This document shows positions 1 through 5,811 of a stretch of 10,762 bases of DNA, in pieces; position 1 is the stretch's first letter, and every line of letters starts with the position of its first letter. Made by a program: the position numbers and the translations under genes. The stretch is from Baffinella frigidus (taxonomy: Eukaryota > Cryptophyceae > Cryptomonadales > Baffinellaceae): NCBI GenBank assembly GCA_026770585.1, contig MU646654.1, forward strand, positions 356,845-367,606. Reading direction: 5' to 3'. Under the pieces are notes generated by a model that did not search any database, had not been told where the DNA came from, and was given only the letters and a program-made list of their open reading frames with translations.

Positions 1-113
1 TCGCGTTTCGCGTTTCGCGTTTCGCGTTTCGCGTTTCGCGTTTCGCGTTTCGCGTTTCGCGTTTCGCGTTTCGCGTTTCGCGTTTCGCGTTTCGCATTTT
101 CCGTTTCGTGCTT
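1..113. repeat. TTTCGCG heptamer array
   Basis: About thirteen near-perfect copies of the 7-bp unit TTTCGCG run from position 1 to about 94, then degenerate. The array lies in intron 5 of the minus-strand ABC-F gene and is cut by the window edge, so its full length is unknown. The period equals that of the TTTAGGG-like DNA elsewhere in the window, and the unit differs from TTTAGGG at two positions. Confidence 0.95.
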
Positions 114-140
114 CGCATCTCGCGTGTCGCGTTTTCGGTG

Positions 141-195
141 CTTTCCGTGTTTTCCGTGTTTTCCGTGTTTTCCGTGTTTTCCGTGTTTTCCGTGT
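141..195. repeat. TTTTCCGTG 9-bp tandem repeat
   Basis: Six head-to-tail copies of a 9-bp unit (TTTTCCGTG, first copy CTTTCCGTG) end about 17 bases from the exon 5 donor of the ABC-F gene. It lies within intron 5, on the downstream side of the donor. I see no coding role; plus-strand reading only gives a Cys-Phe-Pro repeat that is a shadow of the array. Confidence 0.93.
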
Positions 196-212
196 AGGAC
201 GGACTCTCTCAC

Positions 213-313
213 CCGCGCCACCTTCTGGTCCTGGGTGTCCCCGCCAGCCGCCTCCCACTCCAAAAAGGCCTTCGCGAGAGCCGCCGCCGCTCCGATGGCG
301 TCGCCGTCCCCCA
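213..313 (-). CDS. ABCF: ABC-F exon 5
   Basis: 101 nt read as TG plus 33 codons. The acceptor is AACGCAG at 314-316 on the minus strand. The donor is a strong GTGAGA starting at 212. The initial TG completes a Val codon with the final G of exon 4. It encodes an Ala-rich helix followed by FLEWEAAGGDTQDQKVAR, which matches the conserved ABC-F segment between the Q-loop and the signature motif. No second copy is visible in the window. Confidence 0.85.
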
Positions 314-3300
314 CTGCGTTGTTGGGGTGTTGCAGTGTTTGAGGCGGCAACGTGTTTGTTTGATCGTCTTTTGACTATCATTTGACCAGCTTGTTTAGCT
401 ATCATTTGACCATCACGTGACCATCACGTGACTGCCACCTCCCCACTCACAAGCTGTGGATCTTAAAAAAAAGCCACGGCTTTTTATAATAATAAAAATT
501 GGTCAGCCTCGAGTGGTCAGACCTGAATCGAGCGCCTTCTAAACCCTCTCTGCCCACGGCATGTCATTACTGGGAATTTCAGGACGCAACGGTTCGTGTC
601 GTGGTACTAAATGAGTGTGCGGTCCCACGTGAGAGGCAGCTCCTCGTCCTTTCCACGTCCGATCCGAATACAAAATTTCGGGCCCGGGTACAATTTAAAA
701 AAAAAACTTGTAGCTGAAATTTCGAGTTACGACCTGGCGTGGCCTCCAGGAGGCGCTCGATGCAGATCTGGCGCTAACCCCTCTGCCTCTGCGTTCGGAA
801 TCCTCTCCCCCCCAGTGAATATCAACCAGGTTTCGGATAGGAGATCCGTAGGGAACCCCCGATGTCCCTACGGATGACCTACCGTAGGGTCCTACGGATT
901 ATCCACTTGTGGGTAAGGTTATGGAGAAATCCCTGTAAAGCCCGGTGTGTGGACCTGCATCGAGCCCCGTCTGGGCGGCAGAGAGCGCGGCGTTCCAGCG
1001 CCTAACCCCTAAGCCCCTAACCCCTAAACCGTAACCCCTTAGACCTGCATCGAGTGCCCCCTGGGCGGCGGAAAGCGCAGCCTCCGCGGTCTGAAACCTC
1101 TCCATCCCAGTCGAAGTTGACCGTGGCTTTTCCTTAAATGTTGGTGTTGAACAAATGCCAAGGTCAGCCTCGAGTGGCATATGGGCAGCCTCGAGTGGTC
1201 AGACCGGCATCGAGCGACGTCTGGGCGGCAGGAGGCTCCAAACGCTAAACCATAAACCCTGAACCTCCACCCCTTAGACCTGCATCGAGCGACGTCTGGG
1301 CGGCAGGAGGCTCTAAACGCTAAACCATAAACCCTGAACCTCAACCCCTTAGACCTGCATCGAGCGCCGTCTGGGCGGCGGAGAGCGCGGCCTCCGCGTT
1401 CTGAATCCGCTCCATCCCGCTCGCGGCCTCGTCCCACGCCTGCAGCACGCGCGCAAAGTTCACTCGGAGTCAGAACATTTCGCCTAAGTCAACTCCCCCT
1501 GAAAGCCAGCGCCTTAAGTCAAATGCCGTCCATAGTGGCCAGGTCCATCTAAACGAAAACAGGGGAAAGTTGACTTAGGTGAGCTGGTTGACTTAGCTGA
1601 AATCTTGTGGCTCGGGGTGAAGTTTGAGCCAAGGTTCTTACTGAATTCTTCAGTCAATTTTCTGACAGTTGAAATCTTTGGCGGAAACATTGAAGGCGTT
1701 GGTGTAAAGATTTTTAGGGCATCCGCCCCATCCCGCTCGCGGCCTCGTCCCACGTCTGCAGCACGCGCGCAACGTTTCGCAAAGTTTTGAGGCAATGTCT
1801 TGACTGAAAAGCGGTGACGGAGAAACTAAAGTCGTTCCACACGAGAACGCTGCGGGGGCCTATTTAAATGTGGGGTTTTAGGCTTTGTACCGGTCACGTC
1901 TGACACCCCAGAAAATCTGGAGGGTAACGTTGACACTAAGGTTATCAGTATAGTGTAAAGTTTTAGGGCACGTTTTCTGGGTGGATGTTTTGGGGGCGGC
2001 GGAAAGCACGGTCTCTGCGGGTCTGAATCCGTTCCATCCCGCTCGATGCCTGGTCCCACGCCTGCGGTTTCATGGCAAATCAAGTTTACAACTGAACCGA
2101 AACGACATTAAAATTGACGTTTATCTGAAATTCCCGCGTGTGACCATTCCCACTTGACCATTCCCGCTCGCGGCCTCATCCCACTGCCGCGCGACAGAGA
2201 ACGTCATAATTAATGCCTTTCTGCCATCAAAACTCACTACATAATTGGATCACACTACAAATAGTATGATATGTATTTCTGCCGTAAAATTCGTTGGCAG
2301 TTCCTCCATTTCAGTCAATGTTTTTGACGGAAAGCGCGGCCTCAGCGTTTCTGAATCCGCTCCATTCAGCGCGTTGCCTCGTCCCACGCCTGCAGGACGT
2401 GCCGCAATTTTTCATTCTATGTCTCTGTGCAGCCATTTCTGAATTTTCCAGCCATTTTTTTGTCAGTCCATGTTTTAAAAATCTTTGGCGGAAAAACTAA
2501 AGGCGTTGGTGTAAAGATTTTTAGGACATCCGCTCCATCCCACTCGCTGCCTCGTCGTCCCACGCCTTGAGCACGTGCGCAAATCTTCAGGCAGTGTTTT
2601 GAGAGAGACCTGCTACGCGGGAGAGCTACATGTCATTTTACGCCCTGCGTCTTTCTATTATTTTTCCTTGACATCGGTAAAAGTTGCCGGAAATGCCCAC
2701 AAGTAATTGACTTTGAGCCTGCCGGTAACCGCAAGATATGCTTTCCAGTTGCCTAGATAAGACACCTACCCCTCCCCCGTAGTGTATTCCTGCCAACACG
2801 GCTGCCATGTATGCATTCTCACTGAGGCTGTGTCTGATTGGAAATCACTGACGGAAAAACGTGCAAAGGGCCAGTGGTATGCGCCTACACCCTACAACCT
2901 GAAACCTAAACCCCAAAACATAAAACATAGACCCCAAAACATCAACCCTACCCCCTAAACCCTGTACCGTGCGCTCGGAGCCCTGCAAGAAAAATGCATT
3001 TCCGTACTTTTAGGAAATAAAATCCCGGACATTGTACCAGAAATCCTGTAGATGGACGCGGTAGATGCTATTAGGTGACGCGGTGGGTACCGTGCGCTCG
3101 GAGCCCTGCACCGCGTCACCTAATAGCATCTACCGCGTCCATCTACACATAGACCCTATAACATAAAACCTACCCCCCGAACATCCCCTAAACCCTGTAC
3201 CGTGCGCTCGGAGCCCTGCACCGCGGTCTGCACGAGGTACCCCACCGACACGCCCGGTTTGACCAGCGCCTTCCCGCCATCCATCAAGCGCCGCCCCGCG

Positions 3301-5638
3301 ACCGCCGACAGCAACGTGGACTTGCCGGCGCCGTTCTGCGGCGGGCGTGGGGTTCACTAGCTCGTCGCTGCACGGGAAAGTTGACGGATTTGCACCACGG
3401 TCGCGGAAGGTTGACTTTAGAATAGTCCGTCGCAACAGATACGCCCGGTTTGACCAGCGCCTTCCCGCCATCCAGCAAGCGCCGCCCCGCGACCGCCGAC
3501 AGCAACGTGGACTTGCCGGCGCCGTTCTGCGTCGGGGTTGGGGTGAGCGGGGGTTGTTGTTGTTTTCTTCCAAAGTTGACGGGTTTGTACCAGAGACGCA
3601 GAAGGTTGACTTACGAATAGTCGGTCAAGAGGTCGACAGGCTGGACGAGAGCCTTCCCGCCATCCAGCAAGCGCCAAAAAGCAACCGCCAAAAAACCGCA
3701 ACCGCCTAAAACCCGCAACCGCCAAAAACCCGCAACCGCCAAAAACCCGCAACCGCCAAAAAGAGGGTTGACGTCCTCCTCCAAGAGGACCGGCGCCGTT
3801 CTACGAGGAACCACTGGATGGCAACCGACAAGGATAAGGGTCCGATATTGGACCCCTGTTAAAAGTCATCATACCCGAGAAACAAATCGATTTTTCTCCA
3901 AAAGTGGCCAATTCGTGGGGAATAATTGTGAACTGACCGCAATTCCCGAATTCTAGACAGTCGTTGCGCGTAGTTCTGAGGAGGACGTGGGGCTCAGTCT
4001 CAGCCTATTTGGTCCCGCCGTTTTGCTTCCCCCGGGCTCTTTTCCGCTCCAAAGTTGACGGCTTTGTACCACAGACGCGGAACGTCTACTTAAGGATAGG
4101 CGTCTACTTAAGGATAGGCTTGACGAGTGCCTTCCCCCCATCGAGCAGGCGCCGCCCCACAACCGCCAAAAACAGGGTTGACTTCCCGGCTCCGTTCTGC
4201 CCAGGGCGTGGGGCTTAGTCTCAGCCTAGGTGGTGAGCCCGGGCTCTTTTCCGTCAACTTTTCCAAAGTTGACGGATTTGTACCACGGGCGAAAAGAGGG
4301 TTGACGTTCTCCTCCAGGAGGAACGGCGCCGTTCTGAGGAGGGCGTGGGGCTTAGTCTCAGCCTATTTGGTCCCGCCGTTTTGGTCAGGAGGGGCTGGTT
4401 TTCGCGGGAAAGTTGACGGATTTGTACCACGGGCGGAGAAGGGCAACTTAAGAATAGACTGAGAACCCGAGTGAGGCCGAAAAGAGGGTTTTGTCCGGGG
4501 AAACCTATTTTTCTTTCATTTGATGGCAACGAAAATTACTACACAAATGCTTTACTATTACTAATAAGAACGAATTGTGTAGTAATTTTCGTAGCCATCA
4601 AATGACAGAAAAATAGGTTTCCCCGGATAAGGTTGACTTGCCTGCACCGTTCTGCGGAGGGCGTTGGCGTTGGGGTTCAGGGTTTGGAGGTTGGGGGTGT
4701 GGGGCCAGGGTTGAGGGTTTGGATTTTGGGGTAAGATTTTAGGGTTTAGGGTGAGGGTGTAGGGTTTAGGGTTTAGGGTTTAGGGTTTAGGGTTTGGGGG
4801 TTAGGGTGTTTGGCAGTTTCAGGTTTATGGTGCATGGTGATGGTTTAGGTTTGGGGGTTGGGGTTTATGGTTTATGGTTTATGGTTTGTGGTTTGGGGTT
4901 TAGGGTTTAGGGTTTAGGGCGTAGGGCTTAGGGCTTTGGGTTTATGGTTTAGGGTTTACGGTTGAGGGTTGAGGGTTGAGGGTTTAGGGTTTAGGGCTTA
5001 GGGTTTAGGGTTTATTTAGGGTTTCGGGTTTATTAAGGGTTGAGGGTTCAGGCGATAGGGTTTATGGTTTAGGATTTATGGTTTAGGGTTCAGGGTTTAG
5101 GGTTGATGGTTTAGGGTTTATGTTTGAGGGTTTAGGCTAGGGGGTGGCAGCAACCTGCCCGACCAGCCCCACGCGCTCCCCCGTCATAACCTGCACGCGC
5201 GACGCGGCTTCAGAAACTCGAAACCCTAGGTGCACGCTTGGTGAGAAGGCTGGTGGAGGTTCAGGGACTGGGGGTTCGCGCGGCGACCTGCATGGACGCG
5301 TCGACCAAGATGTCGCGCGCACCGCCCGAAATGAACACCCCCTCCACCGACAAGATCGCACCCCCCGTCTCCCCGTACTCCGGGTTCGCCAGCGCCGGGC
5401 GACGCTCAACATCCACCCCCATCGCCCATCCCACGCTGCCCGCCCCTCCCCCCGCCCGCAGTGCCGCGCGCGGTGGCTGCAGAGGGCAGACACGTGTCGC
5501 CGGCGAGGCCCCGCCAGTCCATGCGCCGCGCAGAGAGAGCGGCGAAGAGAAAGGAGTGCCGGCGAAGAACCCAGCCGCGAGTGCGGGGAGCGAAAGGAAC
5601 AGGGCGAAGCGGACAGAAAGAGCCATCCTGAGAGTCAT
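213..5638 (-). CDS. ABCF: Predicted plastid-targeted ABC-F ATPase, 5' part, five exons
   Basis: Joined exons on the minus strand: 5638-5288, 5190-5155, 3335-3201, 1439-1355 and 313-213; 236 codons, no stop, continuing off the left edge. The order of motifs is that of ABC-F proteins: a signal peptide and transit-like region (residues 1 to about 92), the first ABC strand (AILSVEGVFISGGARDIL), the GERVGLVGQ lead-in, Walker A GQNGAGKSTLL, then GVSVGYLVQTAV around the Q-loop, GSERT, an acidic and Ala-rich helical segment, and FLEWEAAGGDTQDQKVAR, the usual run-up to the signature motif. Signature, Walker B and the second ABC domain would lie outside the window. ABC-F proteins are soluble ATPases without membrane segments, and characterised members act on ribosomes. 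A plastid ribosome role is inferred from the presequence. The first codon could instead be 5626. The exon chain rests on hand alignment and phase; introns 2 and 3 are packed with exon copies, so other isoforms are possible. Confidence 0.87.
844..898. repeat. Short ATCCGTAGGGA hairpin cluster
   Basis: ATCCGTAGGGA (844-854) is mirrored exactly by TCCCTACGGAT (865-875) across a 10-nt loop. A second CCGTAGG/CCTACGG pair follows at about 882-898. The cluster is inside ABC-F intron 4. It could be a decayed foldback element; there is no evidence for a function. Confidence 0.7.
955..998 (-). pseudogene. ABC-F exon 4 tail copy
   Basis: The minus strand reads WNAALSAAQTGLDA and then G|GTCC, the same as the exon 4 end except for Thr-Gly in place of Thr-Ala. 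The 5' half is replaced by unrelated or heptamer DNA and there is no acceptor, so it is unlikely to be spliced as an exon. Confidence 0.75.
1045..1109 (-). pseudogene. ABC-F exon 4 partial copy (GMERFQTAEAAL)
   Basis: About 21 codons align in frame with exon 4: GMERFQTAEAALSAAQGALDA followed by the same G|GTCTAAGGGG donor. Changes from exon 4 are Ile to Phe, Asn to Thr and Thr to Gly, with additional silent ones. The first seven codons and the acceptor are missing; upstream is AGTCGAAGTTGACC spacer of the kind seen between other copies. Confidence 0.78.
1202..1354. repeat. 75-bp tandem array carrying the exon 4 tail and donor
   Basis: Units start at 1202 and 1277, and the next starts at 1352, so the period is exactly 75 bp. 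Each unit holds the last part of exon 4 (GAC|CTGCATCGAGCGNCG on the plus strand, i.e. the minus-strand donor) and then an AAACGCTAAACCATAAACCC heptamer-like stretch. The third start is the 3' end of exon 4 itself. The real exon is therefore the terminal member of the array, as expected from tandem duplication across its donor. Confidence 0.85.
1355..1439 (-). CDS. ABCF: ABC-F exon 4
   Basis: 85 nt, 28 codons plus one base. It is bounded by GTGCTGCAG acceptor and G|GTCTAAG donor on the minus strand. It encodes AWDEAASGMERI and then an Ala-rich segment ending ALDA, which aligns to the helical ABC-F segment after GS-RT. This is the only copy with both splice sites and no break, which is why it is chosen over about ten other copies. 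It enters at phase 0, joins exon 3 as SERT-AWDE, and leaves at phase 1. Confidence 0.82.
1483..1579. repeat. Inverted repeat with CCTAAGTCAACT arms
   Basis: CCTAAGTCAACT at 1483-1494 pairs with AGTTGACTTAGG at 1568-1579. Partial pairing extends inward over CCCCTG and CAGGGG. It looks like a small foldback or MITE-like element of about 97 bp in ABC-F intron 3. The arm carries the GTTGAC/GTCAAC motif that recurs in spacers elsewhere. No clear target-site duplication was found. Confidence 0.65.
1719..1755 (-). pseudogene. ABC-F exon 4 5'-half copy
   Basis: The minus strand has GTGCTGCAG acceptor, then TWDEAASGMGRMP and a stop. It keeps the acceptor and about ten codons of exon 4 and then runs into the shared GGCGTTGGTGTAAAGATTTT spacer. 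There is no donor. It closely parallels the copy at 2530-2565, so both probably derive from one duplicated unit. Confidence 0.75.
1994..2061 (-). pseudogene. Frameshifted ABC-F exon 4 copy
   Basis: After a CCGCAG acceptor the copy reads AWDQASSGMERIQT. A one-base insertion in a C run then shifts the frame. The nucleotide match resumes out of frame to the SAA codons, after which the 3' end and donor are lost. It is a decayed exon copy. Confidence 0.78.
2161..2187 (-). pseudogene. Short ABC-F exon 4 start fragment
   Basis: CGGCAG is followed by codons for WDEAASG and then divergence. Only the acceptor and about seven codons remain, with the first Ala codon missing. Flanked by TTGACCATTCCC repeats. 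Confidence 0.6.
2327..2389 (-). pseudogene. ABC-F exon 4 copy with stop and frameshift
   Basis: The acceptor CTGCAG and start AWDEA are kept. The copy then has CGC TGA, an in-frame stop, and a further one-base insertion in the A run after ATTCAG. The exon 4 match continues to about the CGCGCTTTCC region with no donor. It cannot act as a coding exon in the exon 4 frame. Confidence 0.8.
2530..2565 (-). pseudogene. ABC-F exon 4 5'-half copy with extra Asp
   Basis: The minus strand reads AWDDEAASGMERM after GTGCTCAAG, an acceptor-like site with the final AG retained. A 3-bp insertion adds one Asp. The copy ends in the same GGCGTTGGTGTAAAGATTTT spacer as 1719-1755 and has no donor. Confidence 0.75.
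2968..2986 (-). pseudogene. ABC-F exon 3 tail copy 1
   Basis: Nineteen bases match the last codons of exon 3 (QGSERT), and the GTACAGGG donor and heptamer DNA follow just as after the real exon. No acceptor or upstream coding sequence is present. Confidence 0.8.
3047..3147. mobile_element. Perfect 39-bp hairpin with an exon 3 tail in its loop
   Basis: Arms 3047-3085 and 3109-3147 are exact reverse complements over 39 bp, beginning TGTAGATGGACGCGGTAGAT on the left. The 23-nt loop GGTACCGTGCGCTCGGAGCC plus CTG, running into the right arm, is a copy of the ABC-F exon 3 tail with its donor (3091-3115). It is either a foldback element that captured host sequence or a palindrome made by template switching during the exon duplication. 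Confidence 0.85.
3201..3335 (-). CDS. ABCF: ABC-F exon 3 (Walker A, complete copy)
   Basis: 135 nt, 45 codons, phase 0 at both ends. It encodes NGAGKSTLLSAVAGRRLMDG and then GKALVKPGVS VGYLVQTAVQ GSERT. Preceded by GQ from exon 2, this gives the P-loop GQNGAGKST. The acceptor is CGCCGCAG. The donor is GTACAG after ACG, chosen because SERT-AWDEAA then has the length normal for ABC-F proteins. A donor two codons further down (GTTTAG) would leave phase 1 and break the join. It is the only copy in the cluster that reaches the exon end. Confidence 0.85.
3437..3526 (-). pseudogene. ABC-F exon 3 partial copy, intact Walker A
   Basis: CGCAG acceptor then NGAGKSTLLSAVAGRRLLDG and GKALVKPGVS in frame, followed by spacer instead of the GYLVQ part. 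It is nearly identical to exon 3 (ATG to CTG at one codon, plus one silent change at the end), so it is recent. There is no matching donor. The frame stays open through the spacer into the next copy. Confidence 0.85.
3642..3800 (-). pseudogene. ABC-F exon 3 copy split by a minisatellite
   Basis: At 3776-3800 the copy begins with a TAG acceptor and NGAG-like codons, but the GKST part is replaced by unrelated bases. At 3642-3671 it ends with codons for RLLDGGKALVQP. Between them lies a 17-bp tandem array at 3672-3761 that appears to be an expansion of the LFLAV codons of the exon. It is not a usable exon. Confidence 0.78.
3672..3761. repeat. 17-bp minisatellite (CGCAACCGCCAAAAACC)
   Basis: About five units of CGCAACCGCCAAAAACC, the last ones identical. 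The same string occurs once, not expanded, inside the exon copy at 4118-4196, where the minus strand encodes LFLAVVG. This suggests the array grew from exon-derived sequence. Confidence 0.9.
4118..4196 (-). pseudogene. Diverged ABC-F exon 3 copy, intact Walker A
   Basis: GGGCAG acceptor then NGAGKSTLFLAVVGRRLLDG and GKALVKP, after which spacer sequence gives a stop. Against exon 3, I count about 12 silent codon changes and 4 amino-acid changes (Leu to Phe, Ser to Leu, Ala to Val, Met to Leu), all P-loop residues kept. This pattern implies a period of protein-level constraint. No donor matching exon 3 is present, so present use is uncertain. Confidence 0.82.
4290..4333 (-). pseudogene. Decayed ABC-F exon 3 start (NGA only)
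   Basis: CCTCAG acceptor and AAC GGC GCC (NGA), then unrelated bases in place of GKST. The same replacement is found in the copy ending at 3800, so the two share one duplicated ancestor that had already lost the P-loop. Confidence 0.7.
4474..4651 (-). pseudogene. ABC-F exon 3 copy interrupted by a MITE
   Basis: After the CCGCAG acceptor the copy reads NGAGKST up to 4631. The 140-bp element at 4490-4491 outward then intervenes, and the exon resumes with codons for TLFSA before diverging. Joining across the element, minus one copy of the 4-bp AACC duplication, restores the exon reading. This is the copy nearest exon 2, so it would be met first by the splicing machinery. Confidence 0.85.
4491..4630. 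mobile_element. 140-bp foldback MITE inserted in an exon copy
   Basis: Arms 4491-4546 and 4575-4630 are inverted repeats of 56 bp with three mismatches, starting TTGTCCGGGGAAACC and ending GGTTTCCCCGGATAA, around a 28-nt AT-rich loop. It is flanked by GGTT (4487-4490) and GGTT (4631-4634), a 4-bp target-site duplication supported by the uninterrupted sister copies, which have a single GGTT here. It has no coding capacity, so it would be moved by a transposase from elsewhere. The family is unknown to me. Confidence 0.9.
4668..5147. repeat. Degenerate TTTAGGG telomere-like array
   Basis: About 480 bp of mostly 7-bp-phased variants (TTTAGGG, TTTATGG, GTTGAGGG, GCTTAGGG), with a few perfect tandem runs such as 4762-4797. 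It fills the exon 2 side of ABC-F intron 2; in the sense of that transcript it reads CCCTAAA. It lies between exons, so it is interstitial and not a chromosome end. Confidence 0.93.
5155..5190 (-). CDS. ABCF: ABC-F exon 2 (36-nt microexon)
   Basis: Twelve codons, VMTGERVGLVGQ, phase 0 at both ends, with acceptor GCGTGCAG and donor GTTGCTG. It supplies the GERVGLVGQ strand just before Walker A, so the P-loop is split between exons 2 and 3 (GQ|NGAGKST). Skipping it would keep frame but remove the strand leading into the P-loop. It is unique in the window. Confidence 0.83.
5288..5638 (-). CDS. ABCF: ABC-F exon 1 with bipartite plastid presequence
   Basis: 117 codons from ATG 5638; ATG 5626 (MALSVRF) is an equally plausible start. 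Residues 5-23 are a signal peptide (MALSVRFALFLSLPALAAG) followed by FFAGTPF and an Arg/Ser/Pro/Gly-rich segment to about residue 92, as in complex-plastid targeting. AILSVEGVFISGGARDIL then begins the first nucleotide-binding domain, with Phe at 102 near the usual A-loop position. The donor is CAG|GTCGCC and intron 1 is 97 bp (5191-5287). Confidence 0.85.
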
Positions 5639-5811
5639 TTGGATCCTGGAAGCTAGAACGAAGGCGTCAGGGGAGAGAACGGAGCCGCCTTCAAAGTTGG
5701 CCCCCTTACCCTGCGCCCAGAAAGTTTGTGCCTGTGAGTCAACTTTTGACGTCAAAAGTTCATCGGCTTAAGCCAAAGCGTCCGCCCAGTGGGTTCTTGA
5801 GACTCGGTGCG
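5639..5811. promoter_or_regulatory. Shared bidirectional promoter
   Basis: Only 173 bp separate the ATG of the ABC-F gene from that of LPD, so this segment must hold the start sites and proximal promoters of both. No TATA box is evident. The clearest element is the palindrome at 5741-5760. Co-expression of two nuclear genes for plastid proteins is a reasonable inference. Confidence 0.75.
5741..5760. promoter_or_regulatory. 20-bp perfect palindrome with TGACGTCA core
   Basis: AACTTTTGACGTCAAAAGTT is its own reverse complement. The core TGACGTCA is the classical full CRE-type site for bZIP factors; related TGACGT sites are bound by aureochromes and used in CO2/cAMP- and light-responsive promoters of diatoms. 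Placed about 52 bp from the LPD start and 103 bp from the ABC-F start, it suits symmetric control. The AAAGTTGAC-like arm also resembles the intron spacer motif, so a repeat origin is possible. Confidence 0.7.

Larger units (their letters stand above)
314..1354 (-). other. ABC-F intron 4, with exon 4 tail copies
   Basis: The intron runs from the exon 4 donor (GTCTAAGG, minus strand) to AACGCAG before exon 5. It contains repeated fragments of the exon 4 3' end, each with the donor-side GTC kept. These lie near 523-536, 955-998, 1045-1109, 1205-1231 and 1280-1306. It also has CCCCTAA-type heptamers near 1000-1040, short hairpins near 844-898, and a TTTGACCA/CACGTGACC cluster at 359-435 close to the exon 5 acceptor. 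The stretch 540-840 holds nothing I recognise apart from a short inverted exon-4-tail-like string near 752-766. Confidence 0.75.
1440..3200 (-). other. ABC-F intron 3, with decayed exon 4 and exon 3 tail copies
   Basis: From the exon 3 donor GTACAG to GTGCTGCAG before exon 4. It holds five decayed exon 4 copies (1719-1755, 1994-2061, 2161-2187, 2327-2389, 2530-2565), two exon 3 tail copies (2968-2986, 3091-3115), an inverted repeat at 1483-1579 and a perfect 39-bp hairpin at 3047-3147. A roughly 50-bp direct repeat lies at 1678-1722 and 2483-2532 (GGCGTTGGTGTAAAGATTTT core). Nothing recognisable is seen in 2590-2880; 2880-2960 is heptamer-like CCCTAAA-related DNA. Confidence 0.75.
3336..5154 (-). 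other. ABC-F intron 2, filled with exon 3 copies and heptamers
   Basis: From the exon 2 donor GTTGCTG (5154) to CGCAG before exon 3. From 3437 to 4651 it holds repeated units made of a partial exon 3 plus a spacer. The spacer reads, on the plus strand, AAAGTTGACGGATTTGTACC, an ACGGGCG-like stretch, GTTGACTTA and GAATAG. Further units carry GGGCGTGGGGCTTAGTCTCA followed by GCCTATTTGGTCCCGCCG at about 3980, 4205 and 4342. From 4668 to 5147 it is TTTAGGG-like DNA. The stretch 3830-3960 shows nothing I recognise. Confidence 0.8.

Noticed and set aside
1-195. CRISPR array or bacterial repeat
   Set aside because: The units are contiguous without spacers, and the window has spliced eukaryotic genes.
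124-342. Plus-strand ORF with Cys-Phe-Pro repeats
   Set aside because: It is the translation of the TTTTCCGTG array read into the antisense of ABC-F exon 5.
752-766. Inverted exon 4 tail copy on the plus strand
   Set aside because: Only about 15 bases match, too short to separate from chance in this GC-rich repeat context.
2590-2880. Possible small gene or RNA in the repeat-poor part of intron 3
   Set aside because: No ORF of note, no tRNA fold and no family motif could be found by reading.
3130-3752. Minus-strand ORFs of 73-147 codons across the exon 3 cluster
   Set aside because: They run through several exon copies and spacers in open frame, partly out of the ABC-F frame; they are by-products of the repeats, not separate genes.
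3972-4030. Further exon 3 start at the GTTCTGAGGAGG string
   Set aside because: Only the acceptor-side repeat (GGCGTGGGGCTTAGTCTCAG-like) is present with no Walker A codons.
4668-5147. Chromosome end (true telomere)
   Set aside because: The array is degenerate and flanked on both sides by exons of one gene.
213-5638. Copies produced by retroposition of mRNA
   Set aside because: Copies include intron flanks and splice sites, never two joined exons, and all keep gene orientation in the adjacent introns.
5144-5771. Plus-strand ORFs of 170 and 177 codons upstream of LPD
   Set aside because: They are antisense to ABC-F exons 1 and 2; the minus-strand reading has a signal peptide and ABC motifs, while these have none.
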